In this document: piece after piece, positions 5,818-13,851 of the stretch
How positions within the stretch are numbered: position 1 is the first letter of the stretch
Layout of the letters: every line of letters starts with the position of its first letter
Assembly (NCBI GenBank): GCA_946042285.1
Contig: CAMGDK010000012.1
Span: 1 to 20,808, forward strand
Source of the DNA: an uncultured Clostridia bacterium
Lineage (GTDB): Bacteria > Bacillota > Clostridia > Oscillospirales > Acutalibacteraceae
Direction of reading: 5' to 3'
DNA length: 20,808 nt
Notes under the pieces: model-generated
The model's input: the letters and a program-made list of their open reading frames with translations, nothing else
What the model was told of the DNA's origin: nothing
Database searches by the model: none
Program-made: the position numbers and the translations under genes

Positions 5818-5846
5818 ATACTAACACTAAAAGAACTATTTGTCAA
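5818..5846 (-). promoter_or_regulatory. Promoter of the leader-GNAT-NUDIX operon
   Basis: Minus strand: perfect TTGACA (5846-5841), a 17-nt spacer, and an extended -10 TGTTAGTAT (hexamer 5823-5818). The start should be near 5811, giving a leader of about 190 nt before the acetyltransferase. Confidence 0.85.
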
Positions 5847-5850
5847 TGCA

Positions 5851-5980
5851 TCATTCTTTCTTTGTACTACACCACTCTATGAATGATGACTTTAGCACCT
5901 TTAGGTTTTTGCCGATTCTTAACGAAGGAAAGTTCTCACGATAGAACAGATTTCCCGTTACAACCAAGGACCTTACCTTT
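5851..5980 (-). pseudogene. Remnant of an excisionase-like helix-turn-helix protein
   Basis: On the minus strand one frame reads KVLGCNGKSVLS and stops. One frame over the sequence continues RENFPSLRIGKNLKVLKSSF then IEWCSTKKE and stops at 5853-5851. Joined across a single frameshift this resembles the C-terminal half of small HTH_17/excisionase-type proteins (pattern: ...ENFPSxRIGKxxxxPKxxFIEW). No start codon or N-terminal half is visible. It lies directly upstream of the GNAT/NUDIX promoter. The match is from memory of the family, so the call is moderate. Confidence 0.5.
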
Positions 5981-5986
5981 TTAATC

Positions 5987-6047
5987 AGGACAGTCCCAAG
6001 TTGCACAAAATGTACAAGTAGGGACTGTCCCTATTTGTACATTGTTG
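5987..6047. repeat. Nested REP-like palindromes built on GGGACTGTCC
   Basis: GGACAGTCCC (5989-5998) is inverted as GGGACTGTCC (6021-6030). The second copy is itself the centre of a palindrome whose outer arms are TGTACAAGTA and TATTTGTACA. The design is like REP/BIME elements mobilised by REP-associated tyrosine transposases, though no transposase gene is present. Confidence 0.6.
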
Positions 6048-6132
6048 TAATATTTTTGTTTGAAAAGTTTGATAATTTATACCATTAGTATATTGTGAGG
6101 TTTTTTATTTTGCTAACAATTCATCAACAGTA

Positions 6133-6161
6133 TTGACAAAAAGCATTGTAAATGATAGAAT
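6133..6161 (+). promoter_or_regulatory. Promoter of the metallophosphoesterase operon
   Basis: TTGACA (6133-6138), a 17-nt spacer, TAGAAT (6156-6161). The start is expected near 6168, right at a hairpin. Confidence 0.8.
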
Positions 6162-6169
6162 TATCGAGG

Positions 6170-6197
6170 CAAGGGCGTTCTGTTTCAGAACGCCTTG
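6170..6197 (+). promoter_or_regulatory. Hairpin at the 5' end of the operon transcript
   Basis: CAAGGGCGTTCTG pairs with CAGAACGCCTTG (12 pairs with one bulged G, 3-nt loop) and is followed by ACTTTTAG. The short T-run makes it a weak terminator at best; a 5'-stabilising stem or weak attenuator is possible. Confidence 0.5.
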
Positions 6198-6233
6198 ACT
6201 TTTAGCATCAGTGTTGCAAACAGGAGGAATATC

Positions 6234-7715
6234 ATGAATAAACTTGTAACTAAAATCGGTGCTGCTGCTATGTCAATAGTAATGGCATCAGCATGTATGC
6301 TTTCGGCGGGGAATGCATTTGCTGCTGCGTCACCGATTGCTCCGCTTGATAACAGCGTAAAAATGACATTCGCGGCTTGGGGTGACCCTCAGGTTTCGAC
6401 ATATATCAAGTCTCGTGAGCCTTATGTCATTTCATCGTCGAACGATTTGAAGAACGCACAGACAAATATTGACGCCTTAGTTATCGCAGGTGATATTGCA
6501 GAAAACGGTAATCAGGCTGAATACGACATTGTTTACAACAATTTAGTCGGCACAGGTGTTGATAATTTTATCACTGCAACAGGTAATCATGATGTTAGGC
6601 GCGGTGAATTTTCAGCTATCGAAAGCACATTTGTAGGCTTCACAAACAGGCTTAACGCCGACGCAGGCAGTGCGCTCGTCATTGATTCACTCCATTACAG
6701 CTATGATGTTAACGGATACAGATTCATCGTTCTCGGAACCGAAAAGTCAATGTACGAGGAAGCATCAATCAGCACAAAGCAGATTAAATGGCTTGACTCG
6801 CAGCTTGCAGATGCAACAAAAAGCGGCAAGCCTGCATTTGTTGTTATGCATCAGGTGTTAAAGGATACTCACGGTCTTCCTGACACATGGGGCGGATTTG
6901 CCGAGGGTGCAGGTACTGTCGGTGAGCAATCCGACGAAATCAAAGCAGTGCTCGGTAAGTACAGCAATGTAATTCTTATTTCAGGTCACCTACACACAGG
7001 CTTAGGCAAATATTCTTATGAAAAAATCGGAAACATCCATTCAATAAATCTACCCTCTATCGGTGTTGATAACGACATGGGTACAAACAACGATAACGCA
7101 ACGGGCTATGTTGCCGAGGTTTACGAAGGCAAGGTAATTTTCCGTGCAAGAAATTTTGAAAAGGGCGAGTATATTCCCGAATACGACATCACCATCCCTC
7201 TTAGCAAGGTTAAAAGCATAAAGGCAACATCAAGCTTTACTTATGACGGAAAGACTAAGTCGCCGAAGGTTACACTTACCGATTTCAACGGCAAAAAAAT
7301 CAGCTCTAAAAACTATACCGTTAAATATCCGAGCGGCAGAAAAAATGTCGGTACATATCAAATCAAAATCACATTTAAAAACAGCCTAAAGAATAATCCG
7401 GTATTAACCAAGGAATTTACTATTGTTCCTGCATCAACAAGCATAACGGGAGTTGCATCGAAATCAAAGGGCTTTACTGTTAAGTGGAAAAAGCAGACAA
7501 ACCAAACCTCAGGCTATCAAATTGAATACAGCACAGATAAAAAATTTGCAAAGTCAAAGACAATTACAATCAAAAGCAATGCTTCGACAGGCAAGACTGT
7601 TTCAAAGCTTAATGCAAAGAAAAAATACTATGCCCGTATTCGCACATTCAAAACGGTTAAGGGCACAAGGCTTTGCTCTTCATGGTCAAAGACTAAATCA
7701 GTTACAACAAAGTAA
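6234..7715 (+). CDS. Secreted calcineurin-type metallophosphoesterase with Ig-like and FN3 domains
   Basis: 493 residues starting at ATG 6234 behind AGGAGG (6222-6227); the upstream in-frame start at 6195 lacks such a site. Residues 1-31 are a signal peptide ending AFAAAS. The phosphoesterase domain carries D51-P-Q53, GDIAENG (D87), GNHD (N118, H119), MHQ (H206) and GHLH (H252, H254), the dinuclear metal ligands. Gln replaces the usual His of the first DxH motif, as in some family branches. Residues about 335-405 look like a bacterial Ig-like domain (DGKTKSPKV...KNVGTYQIK), and 410-493 like fibronectin type III. An extracellular phosphoesterase is likely; the substrate is unknown. It is the first gene of a four-gene operon, 20 bp before the peptidase. 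Confidence 0.92.
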   Translation: MNKLVTKIGAAAMSIVMASACMLSAGNAFAAASPIAPLDNSVKMTFAAWGDPQVSTYIKSREPYVISSSNDLKNAQTNIDALVIAGDIAENGNQAEYDIVYNNLVGTGVDNFITATGNHDVRRGEFSAIESTFVGFTNRLNADAGSALVIDSLHYSYDVNGYRFIVLGTEKSMYEEASISTKQIKWLDSQLADATKSGKPAFVVMHQVLKDTHGLPDTWGGFAEGAGTVGEQSDEIKAVLGKYSNVILISGHLHTGLGKYSYEKIGNIHSINLPSIGVDNDMGTNNDNATGYVAEVYEGKVIFRARNFEKGEYIPEYDITIPLSKVKSIKATSSFTYDGKTKSPKVTLTDFNGKKISSKNYTVKYPSGRKNVGTYQIKITFKNSLKNNPVLTKEFTIVPASTSITGVASKSKGFTVKWKKQTNQTSGYQIEYSTDKKFAKSKTITIKSNASTGKTVSKLNAKKKYYARIRTFKTVKGTRLCSSWSKTKSVTTK

Positions 7716-7735
7716 AATCCGCAAAGGAGCTAACG

Positions 7736-9202
7736 ATGAAAATACTATCGGCAATCCTGATTATTATTGCTGCAGCAATAGTAATTACACTAATAAAAGC
7801 ATTATTTTACAAGGCAGATGTGCCTACACCGGAGAGCTTCCCCGAAGAAAGAGTTGACTCAAAAAGAGTACAGGAAAAGCTTTCGGGTGCAATTAAAATC
7901 AAAACAATTTCCCGTGCTGACGAAAGCCAAACCGATTGGGCTGAATTTGACAGGTTTCATGAATTTCTCAAGGAGTCATTCCCACTTGTTCATGAGAATT
8001 TAACTGTTGAAAAAGTATCAAAGGCAAGCCTTTTGTACTACTGGAAGGGCAGTGATGAAGGACTTGATCCTATCGCGTTTCTTGCTCATCAGGATGTTGT
8101 GCCTGTTGCCTCCGGCACAGAGGATGATTGGGAGCATCCGGCATTCGACGGCTTCAACGACGGCAAATTCATTTGGGGCAGAGGTGCGCTCGACATGAAA
8201 AACCACCTTATCAGCCTTCTTGAGAGCGTTGAGACACTTCTTGAGGAAGGATACAAGCCTGTAAGAAGCGTATATCTTTGCCTTGGTCACAACGAGGAAA
8301 TCGTTGCCGGCACTAACAACGGAGCAAGGGAGCTTGCAGACACTCTTGAGGCAAGAGGCGTTCATCTCGACAGTGTTATTGACGAGGGCGGTGCGATGCT
8401 CAACGCAAACGTTAAGGGTATTCTTGAGGCTAACCTTGCCGGTATAGGTGTTGCCGAAAAGGGCTACGCTGACTTTAAGATTACGGTTAAATCAAAGGGC
8501 GGTCACTCGTCACAGCCACCTGAGCACACTGCCATCGGTATTCTTGCAAAAAAGGTTTTAAATCTTGAAAATCATCAATTCAAGGCAAAAATACTGCCGT
8601 TTGTATATAATCTTTTCAACGACATCGGTAAAAGAACAACCTTTATCGGCAGATTTGTATTCTGTAATCTTTGGCTTTTGAAGCCATTACTTCTCAAAAT
8701 TATGACAAAGATACCGCCTGCTGCATCACTTGTAAGAACAACTACCGGTGTTACAATGGCAAGCGGCTCACCCGCTGCGAATGTGCTGCCCGAAAAGGCA
8801 AGCGTCACTGTTAACTTTAGAATGATGCCGGGTGAATCGATTGAGTCGGTAAGAAAGCATATTGAAAAATATATGGGCGGCGACAATGTTGAGATTGAAT
8901 TCCTTAAGGGCAAGGAGCCGAGCCTCGTTTCCCCCACCGACACAAGAGCGTTTAAGACACTAAGCAGGCTTACTGTTGCCCTTGACAGCAAAAACATTGT
9001 TGCACCTTATCTTGTAATGGGTGGAACAGATGCATACAACTACGAAAATGTTTGTGAAAACATTTATCGATTTGCACCGTTTACTATTGACACTGCTCTT
9101 CTTTTGACTACTCACTCAACAAATGAGCGTATTCCTGTTGAGCAGCTTACTCAGGGTGTAACATTCTTTAAACGTTACATCCGAATTATGACCGCTGAAT
9201 AA
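7736..9202 (+). CDS. Membrane-anchored M20 family metallopeptidase (PM20D1/CPS1-like)
   Basis: 488 residues with AAAGGAG 8 nt before ATG 7736. Residues 3-24 are a single hydrophobic anchor. The M20 di-zinc site is complete: H118 in AHQDVV with D120, D153 in GRGALDMK, the catalytic E187-E188 pair in GHNEEI, D216 in VIDEGG, and a late His in LLTTHSTNE. GHSSQPPEHTA near 256-266 marks the dimerisation-domain insert. The family hydrolyses dipeptides, N-acyl amino acids or similar amides. Its length and motifs resemble the carboxypeptidase S/PM20D1 branch rather than the shorter ArgE/DapE enzymes. It is followed after 10 bp by two membrane-protein genes that may move its substrate or product. Confidence 0.92.
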   Translation: MKILSAILIIIAAAIVITLIKALFYKADVPTPESFPEERVDSKRVQEKLSGAIKIKTISRADESQTDWAEFDRFHEFLKESFPLVHENLTVEKVSKASLLYYWKGSDEGLDPIAFLAHQDVVPVASGTEDDWEHPAFDGFNDGKFIWGRGALDMKNHLISLLESVETLLEEGYKPVRSVYLCLGHNEEIVAGTNNGARELADTLEARGVHLDSVIDEGGAMLNANVKGILEANLAGIGVAEKGYADFKITVKSKGGHSSQPPEHTAIGILAKKVLNLENHQFKAKILPFVYNLFNDIGKRTTFIGRFVFCNLWLLKPLLLKIMTKIPPAASLVRTTTGVTMASGSPAANVLPEKASVTVNFRMMPGESIESVRKHIEKYMGGDNVEIEFLKGKEPSLVSPTDTRAFKTLSRLTVALDSKNIVAPYLVMGGTDAYNYENVCENIYRFAPFTIDTALLLTTHSTNERIPVEQLTQGVTFFKRYIRIMTAE

Positions 9203-9212
9203 AGGAGAGAGC

Positions 9213-9983
9213 ATGGATTTTAAAGAAAGCACATTTATGTATGCCATAGGCGGAATAGTCGTACTGTTCGTTATTGCACAGTCGCTGTTCTTTCTTATTC
9301 GAGCATGGAAGCAGGCTAAAAAAATCGGAATCAGTACAGAAACCTTAAAGGCTACTGTTACACAATCTGCACTTTTCAGTGTTGCTCCTGCAATTTCAAT
9401 CGTAGCAACAGTTCTTACACTCTCAGGTGCGCTGGGTATTGTGTTGCCTTGGATTAGACTTACTGTCATCGGTGCTATTTCCTATGAGGTGCCTGCTGCC
9501 GAGTCTGCTATGGAAGCTTTAGGATACAGCGGCGGTCTGTCAACCGAAATCACATCACCGTTAGGATTTTCAACTGCTGCATGGGTAATGACTCTCGGCT
9601 CTATTATGCCGCTTGTTATCGTACCGTTTGCTCTAAAGAAAATTCAAAAAAGCATCGGCAAGGCAGTAGATAAAAATACCGCTTGGGCTGATACAATGAG
9701 TGCGGCCGCATTTATCGGTCTTATTAGCGCATTCATCAGCAGGGCTATTGTAGGTCGGGGTGATGTTGCGGTATTGGGTGACGGTGCAGGTATTCTTTCG
9801 GTTAGTGCACTCGTTATCTCAATGGCAGTCATGCTCCTGTTTATGCAGATAGAAAAGAAAAAGGAAATCAAGTGGCTTCAATCACTTGCTATGCCTCTTT
9901 CAATGTTTATTGCAATGGGCGCAGTAATGCTTCTTGCAAATATATTACCGGCTGATATTGCTTGGTTGGAATGGAGGGGTTAA
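9213..9983 (+). CDS. Multi-pass membrane protein, DUF5058-like
   Basis: 256 residues with about six hydrophobic segments; AAGGAGAG precedes ATG 9213. The loop SYEVPAAESAMEALGYSGG and the segment RAWKQAKKIGIS look family-specific, and from memory fit DUF5058, an uncharacterised family of Clostridia. It follows the M20 peptidase gene by 10 bp, and the next gene, another membrane protein, begins 1 bp after its stop. The tight coupling suggests the two form one complex, perhaps a transporter for small peptides or amino acids handled by the peptidase. That role is inference from context. Confidence 0.75.
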   Translation: MDFKESTFMYAIGGIVVLFVIAQSLFFLIRAWKQAKKIGISTETLKATVTQSALFSVAPAISIVATVLTLSGALGIVLPWIRLTVIGAISYEVPAAESAMEALGYSGGLSTEITSPLGFSTAAWVMTLGSIMPLVIVPFALKKIQKSIGKAVDKNTAWADTMSAAAFIGLISAFISRAIVGRGDVAVLGDGAGILSVSALVISMAVMLLFMQIEKKKEIKWLQSLAMPLSMFIAMGAVMLLANILPADIAWLEWRG

Positions 9984-9984
9984 G

Positions 9985-10641
9985 GTGGAACAGTTTAATA
10001 ATAAAACTCATACATACGGAAGAATTTGGGTAATTGTTGCACTCATCGGCTTCATTATGATTCCCGTTACAATCAGCGCTCATCTTGATGCGTTTCCGTC
10101 TGCCTCTGTTGTACTTAAGGGACTTGCTCCTATTGCACTACTCTTCTACCCTACTGCAGTTATTGAGGTATTTACATACACACCGTTGCTTGGTGCCGGT
10201 GCTACTTATGTCAGCTTTATCACAGGTAACATCAATAACCTTAAGCTACCATGCGTATTGTCATCGCTGAGCACTGCTAATGTTAGGGCAAACAGTGATG
10301 AGGGTGAGCTTCTCTCAACGATTGCGGCGTGCACATCATCTATTGTAACAACAATTATTGTTGCTGCAGGTGTAGTTGTATTCTCACCTATTCTGCCATA
10401 CATTACAGACAAAGGCTCACCGTTTGCTCCTGCATTTTCACAGGTTGTACCTGCACTGTTCGGTGCACTTGGAATGAGCTATTTTGCAAAGCACTACAAG
10501 CTTGCATTCGTCCCGATTGCCGCACTTTGCCTATTGCTTTTGATTAAGGGTGATTTAGCAGTCGGTGTACTCATTCCGGTGGGTGTTGTTGTGTCAATGC
10601 TTAGCGCTCACCTTATGTTCAAAAAGGGTTGGGTAAAATAA
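9985..10641 (+). CDS. Multi-pass membrane protein, partner of the DUF5058-like protein
   Basis: 218 residues from GTG 9985, which has GGAGGGG about 8 nt upstream and lies 1 bp after the previous stop. A longer frame from 9934 would overlap the previous gene and lacks such a site. There are about six hydrophobic segments. Recognisable loops are ITGNINNLKLPC and the polar STANVRANSDEGELLSTI between two membrane segments. I do not recognise a named family. The spacing implies translational coupling with the previous gene and equal amounts of both proteins, as for two subunits of one membrane complex. Confidence 0.8.
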   Translation: MEQFNNKTHTYGRIWVIVALIGFIMIPVTISAHLDAFPSASVVLKGLAPIALLFYPTAVIEVFTYTPLLGAGATYVSFITGNINNLKLPCVLSSLSTANVRANSDEGELLSTIAACTSSIVTTIIVAAGVVVFSPILPYITDKGSPFAPAFSQVVPALFGALGMSYFAKHYKLAFVPIAALCLLLLIKGDLAVGVLIPVGVVVSMLSAHLMFKKGWVK

Positions 10642-10653
10642 AACAAAACAAAC

Positions 10654-10696
10654 AAAAAAAGATTAGGTCTGTCATAACGAAGACCTAATCTTTTTT
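10654..10696 (+). terminator. Strong bidirectional terminator
   Basis: AAAAAAGATTAGGTCT pairs with AGACCTAATCTTTTTT around a 10-nt loop, with T-runs on both strands. It ends the plus-strand operon and the convergent serine hydrolase gene. Confidence 0.92.
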
Positions 10697-10698
10697 GT

Positions 10699-12306
10699 CT
10701 ATTCTTCAGCTTCCTGTGCAAATTTGCCCTTGAAATTCGGCTCTATAATAGGAAGTCCAAGCGTTTTAACTGTTTCCTTGACAACCTCCTCGGAAATCTC
10801 TCCCTTGATTGGGTGACCTGTAAATGTCATGTAATAAACTACCAAATCCTCCATTCTCGGAGACATTTCATATTTCACCTTAACAGTTTTATCATCGTCA
10901 GGAAAAATAAATGTAAAGTGTACCTCATGAGCTGTTTCGATAGGACGAATCCAAAGCCTAAGCGAGCCGTCCTCCTGCCACGCAGCCTTTGAGTATGTGT
11001 GATACCTTAAATCACCAAGCTGTATTTGCGAAACACCGTATTCTCCGTTAAGTCCGACATCAATGGTGTTTTCAAACTCCTTTTCTTTCCAATAAAAGCT
11101 CAGCTTATCATCGGTAAAGGTAAGCCTTAAAGCATTTATTTCTCCGGGCTTGTTATATAGCATCTGCGTGATTGAAACAGTAACAACAGATACAAACTCG
11201 GATGTTTTACATTCAATAAGCCTGCCTGAAATCCTTTGCTCAAGCTCGGTATTTCTCGGCGTAGCCTCAAGGTCAGGCACATGACAGGCAGATATTGTAT
11301 CAAGCATTTGCTGATGTGCCTGCTTGTTTTCGGGCAGTGCCTCATATTTGAAGCATTCGGGAAAATATTTCCAAAATACCTTCATAATCTTATAATCCTC
11401 TGCCTCACCGCAATTGAGAACAACGAGAGCATCATATTCAGGGAACATAAAGCATCGTTGACCAAAAAGACCGTCGGCACGAAAGCTATTAGGAATCGGG
11501 TTTCTCCAAAACTGATAGCCGTATCCCACCATATTGTCAATATATCCGTCATGCACGGATTCAACCTGCTTTCTCGTTGCCTCCTTAACCCATGCTTCAG
11601 GGATAAGCTGTGTGCCGTCAATCCATTTCCCGCCATGAATATAAGGCAGGAAGAATTTGGCAAGGTCCTCACTCTTCATATAGAGTCCCCATCCGCCTGC
11701 ACAGTTGCCTGCACCGTCGGTTTCCCAAAACGGCTTTTCAATCCCGAGAGGTTCAAACATTCTCGGATACAGATAATCAATTATACTCATTCCGGTAACC
11801 TTTGTAACAATTGCCGAAAGCATAAATGTATTTTCCGAAATATAATTAAATTTTGTGTTTGGAGGAAGAAGAAAGGTTGCGTTTAAAAAGTTTGCAATCC
11901 AGTCCCTATTTTCCTTCTCCTCAAGCACTGTGATAAGCTTGTCGGATTGCATGGTAAGAAGCATCCTGACTGTAAGCATCCTGTTAAAAGGTCGCTTACT
12001 CATCTTGTAATCAGGGAAAAACTGACACACCCTATCGTTAAGGCTGATAAGTCCCTCACTTACTGCAAAGCCGACTGCCGTTGATGTAATTGATTTACTC
12101 ATGGAATACAGAACATGCGGCATATCTGCACTGTATGGCTCAAAAAATCCCTGAGCGCATACCTTGTCATGTCTGACAACAGTAAAGCTTTGAAGTGCAA
12201 GCCCCTTCTCGTTTATCTCGTTGATAAAGTCTGTAATGGCTTTGCTGTCAACGCCTACCTCCTCCGGAGTTACATGCTCAAGTGTACAATTTTCTAATTT
12301 TTTCAT
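10699..12306 (-). CDS. Beta-lactamase-fold serine hydrolase
   Basis: 535 residues from ATG 12306 with AAGGGG about 8 nt upstream. The N-terminal 330 residues carry the class C beta-lactamase/PBP4*-like fold: S68-M-S-K71 (SxxK, nucleophile and base) in YSMSKSITS, and Y155-x-S in NYISENTFMLSAIV. A C-terminal domain of about 190 residues is beta-rich and of a kind seen in other long members. There is no signal peptide or membrane segment, so it is predicted to be cytoplasmic. That argues against cell-wall work and for an esterase or amidase/peptidase acting on small molecules. It is a single gene with its own promoter, divergent from the CHAP gene. Confidence 0.88.
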   Translation of the reverse strand: MKKLENCTLEHVTPEEVGVDSKAITDFINEINEKGLALQSFTVVRHDKVCAQGFFEPYSADMPHVLYSMSKSITSTAVGFAVSEGLISLNDRVCQFFPDYKMSKRPFNRMLTVRMLLTMQSDKLITVLEEKENRDWIANFLNATFLLPPNTKFNYISENTFMLSAIVTKVTGMSIIDYLYPRMFEPLGIEKPFWETDGAGNCAGGWGLYMKSEDLAKFFLPYIHGGKWIDGTQLIPEAWVKEATRKQVESVHDGYIDNMVGYGYQFWRNPIPNSFRADGLFGQRCFMFPEYDALVVLNCGEAEDYKIMKVFWKYFPECFKYEALPENKQAHQQMLDTISACHVPDLEATPRNTELEQRISGRLIECKTSEFVSVVTVSITQMLYNKPGEINALRLTFTDDKLSFYWKEKEFENTIDVGLNGEYGVSQIQLGDLRYHTYSKAAWQEDGSLRLWIRPIETAHEVHFTFIFPDDDKTVKVKYEMSPRMEDLVVYYMTFTGHPIKGEISEEVVKETVKTLGLPIIEPNFKGKFAQEAEE

Positions 12307-12345
12307 AGCTTACCCCTTAATGCATTATACAATTTGTTAATCAAT

Positions 12346-12374
12346 ATTATACAGCAACCATAAGGAAATTTCAA
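12346..12374 (-). promoter_or_regulatory. Promoter of the serine hydrolase gene
   Basis: Minus strand: TTGAAA (12374-12369), a 17-nt spacer, TATAAT (12351-12346). Confidence 0.7.
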
Positions 12375-12417
12375 TAGTATTTACCACTATTTAATTTATT
12401 ACAATATGCATATTAAA

Positions 12418-12446
12418 TTGACATTGGGAAAATGCTGTATTATAAT
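12418..12446 (+). promoter_or_regulatory. Consensus promoter of the CHAP hydrolase gene
   Basis: Perfect TTGACA (12418-12423), a 17-nt spacer, TATAAT (12441-12446). It lies back to back with the serine hydrolase promoter, about 45 bp between the two -35 boxes. Confidence 0.9.
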
Positions 12447-12493
12447 TATTAGGAAGATTTAAAAGTTAATTTATTTCAAGAGGATTATGACAA

Positions 12494-13795
12494 ATGACTG
12501 ATGTGATGAAAAGGCTGTCTGCCGTTATCCTATCTGCAGTGTTACTTATTACAATGAGCTTGCCCATGGCTGCCGAAGCAGCTACTGAGGAGGAACTGAG
12601 GAGCAGTATTATTTCTGTTGCTCAGGGCGAGGTTGGATACACCGGGACATCAAGCTATTCAAAATACGGTGAATGGTATGGCTACCAAGGCGGATGGTGT
12701 ACTACATTTGTTCTTTGGTGCTGTAATCAGGTCGGAGAGGCAAACAATGTTAAAATCAACGGCAAGGCCGTTCCGAGCGGCGGTAACTGCAACAGCATGA
12801 TAAGCTGGTTTAAAAATAAGGGCAGATACTATGAGGCATCAAGCGGATACACTCCTATACCGGGTGACCTTGTATTCTTCGATTGGAGCGGTAACGGCTC
12901 GTGTCAGCATGTTGGATTTGTAACATCAACCTCAAAGAGCACTGTTTATACCGTTGAGGGTAACTGCTCGGGAAAGGTTAAGGCAAGAGAATATACAAAA
13001 AACGGTTCAAAGCCGTATAACAATATAAGTGCAATTATGGGCTATGCTTCGCCTGATTTTTCTTGTGTTGCTAACGGACAGGCTACGAGCGCAAAGGAAA
13101 CGACAACAAAAAAGCAAACTACAACAAAAAAAGAAACTACTACTAAGAAAAAGACAACAAAGAAAGAAACGACAACAGAAAGTACAACAAAAGAGACTTC
13201 GAGTAAAAAGCCTAAAACCACAAAAAAAGAAACAACCACGAAGAAAAAGACAACAAAGGAAACTACCACGAAGCCCACAACGACAGAGACTACAACCACA
13301 GCTACTACTCAGCCCGAGCCTGAAATGCTCGAGAGTCTTGAAATCTACGCCTCCACCTACGAGCTTCAAATCGGTGACAGCGTTAAGCTTGAATATTCTG
13401 CCGAGCCGTCGAATGTGCCGGCTGTTGTAGGATATTTCTGCGACGAGGAGGGTATCATCGAAATCGGTGAAGAGGGCGAAATCCACGCTATCGGTGAGGG
13501 CACTGCAACCGTTGTTGTATGTGCAAACAACGATTTGTACAAGCAGTGTGATTTTGTAGTAACTCAAGCGGTTGCACAGGTTACATCTGTTGCTAAGCCT
13601 ACCGAGCATAAGGTTGTTGAAACAACAGTCGTTACTACCCAAAAAAATGCGCGCTCTGTTTTGACAAGAATGGGTGTTAATGTTGATGCGTTAGCGCGTC
13701 ACAGGCAGCTGTACATAGTTCCGATTTCAATTGCAGGCTCAACTGCATTTGTATGCGTTTTAATCGTGATAATGAAGAAAATCAAACGCAAATAA
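12494..13795 (+). CDS. CHAP-domain cell-wall hydrolase with Thr/Lys linker, Ig-like domain and C-terminal anchor
   Basis: 433 residues. A signal peptide ends near AEAATEE (residue 30). The CHAP domain (about 35-190) has catalytic Cys69 in GGWCTTFVLW, His139 in CQHVGFV and an acidic/Asn partner in VEGNCSG (155-157), the NlpC/P60-like amidase or peptidase site that cuts peptidoglycan. Residues about 198-275 are a Thr/Lys/Glu-rich linker, then a BIG2-like Ig domain (about 278-355), and finally one membrane segment (IVPISIAGSTAFVCVLIVIM) followed by KKIKRK. The enzyme is thus displayed outside and held in the membrane. The start at 12494 has AAGAGG 10 nt upstream; ATG 12506 is the alternative. 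No terminator separates it from the K+ genes. Confidence 0.9.
   Translation: MTDVMKRLSAVILSAVLLITMSLPMAAEAATEEELRSSIISVAQGEVGYTGTSSYSKYGEWYGYQGGWCTTFVLWCCNQVGEANNVKINGKAVPSGGNCNSMISWFKNKGRYYEASSGYTPIPGDLVFFDWSGNGSCQHVGFVTSTSKSTVYTVEGNCSGKVKAREYTKNGSKPYNNISAIMGYASPDFSCVANGQATSAKETTTKKQTTTKKETTTKKKTTKKETTTESTTKETSSKKPKTTKKETTTKKKTTKETTTKPTTTETTTTATTQPEPEMLESLEIYASTYELQIGDSVKLEYSAEPSNVPAVVGYFCDEEGIIEIGEEGEIHAIGEGTATVVVCANNDLYKQCDFVVTQAVAQVTSVAKPTEHKVVETTVVTTQKNARSVLTRMGVNVDALARHRQLYIVPISIAGSTAFVCVLIVIMKKIKRK
13094..13308 (+). repeat. Low-complexity Thr/Lys linker repeats inside the CHAP gene
   Basis: Degenerate ACAACAAAAAAA/ACTACTAAGAAA-type repeats encode TTTKKE/TTKK units. The A-rich plus strand gives long spurious open frames on both strands. 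Copy number could vary by slippage. Confidence 0.8.
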
Positions 13796-13851
13796 CAATA
13801 ATTAAGAGTACAACACAAGTAATACACTAAAAGCATTGGAGATACATTAGC

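Noticed and set aside
6195..6233. Upstream start for the phosphoesterase
   Set aside because: It would put 13 polar residues before the signal peptide and lies over the hairpin; AGGAGG clearly serves ATG 6234.
13007..13642. Minus-strand Cys/Phe-rich frames opposite the CHAP linker
   Set aside because: They mirror the A-rich Thr/Lys linker of a gene with clear catalytic motifs and promoter.
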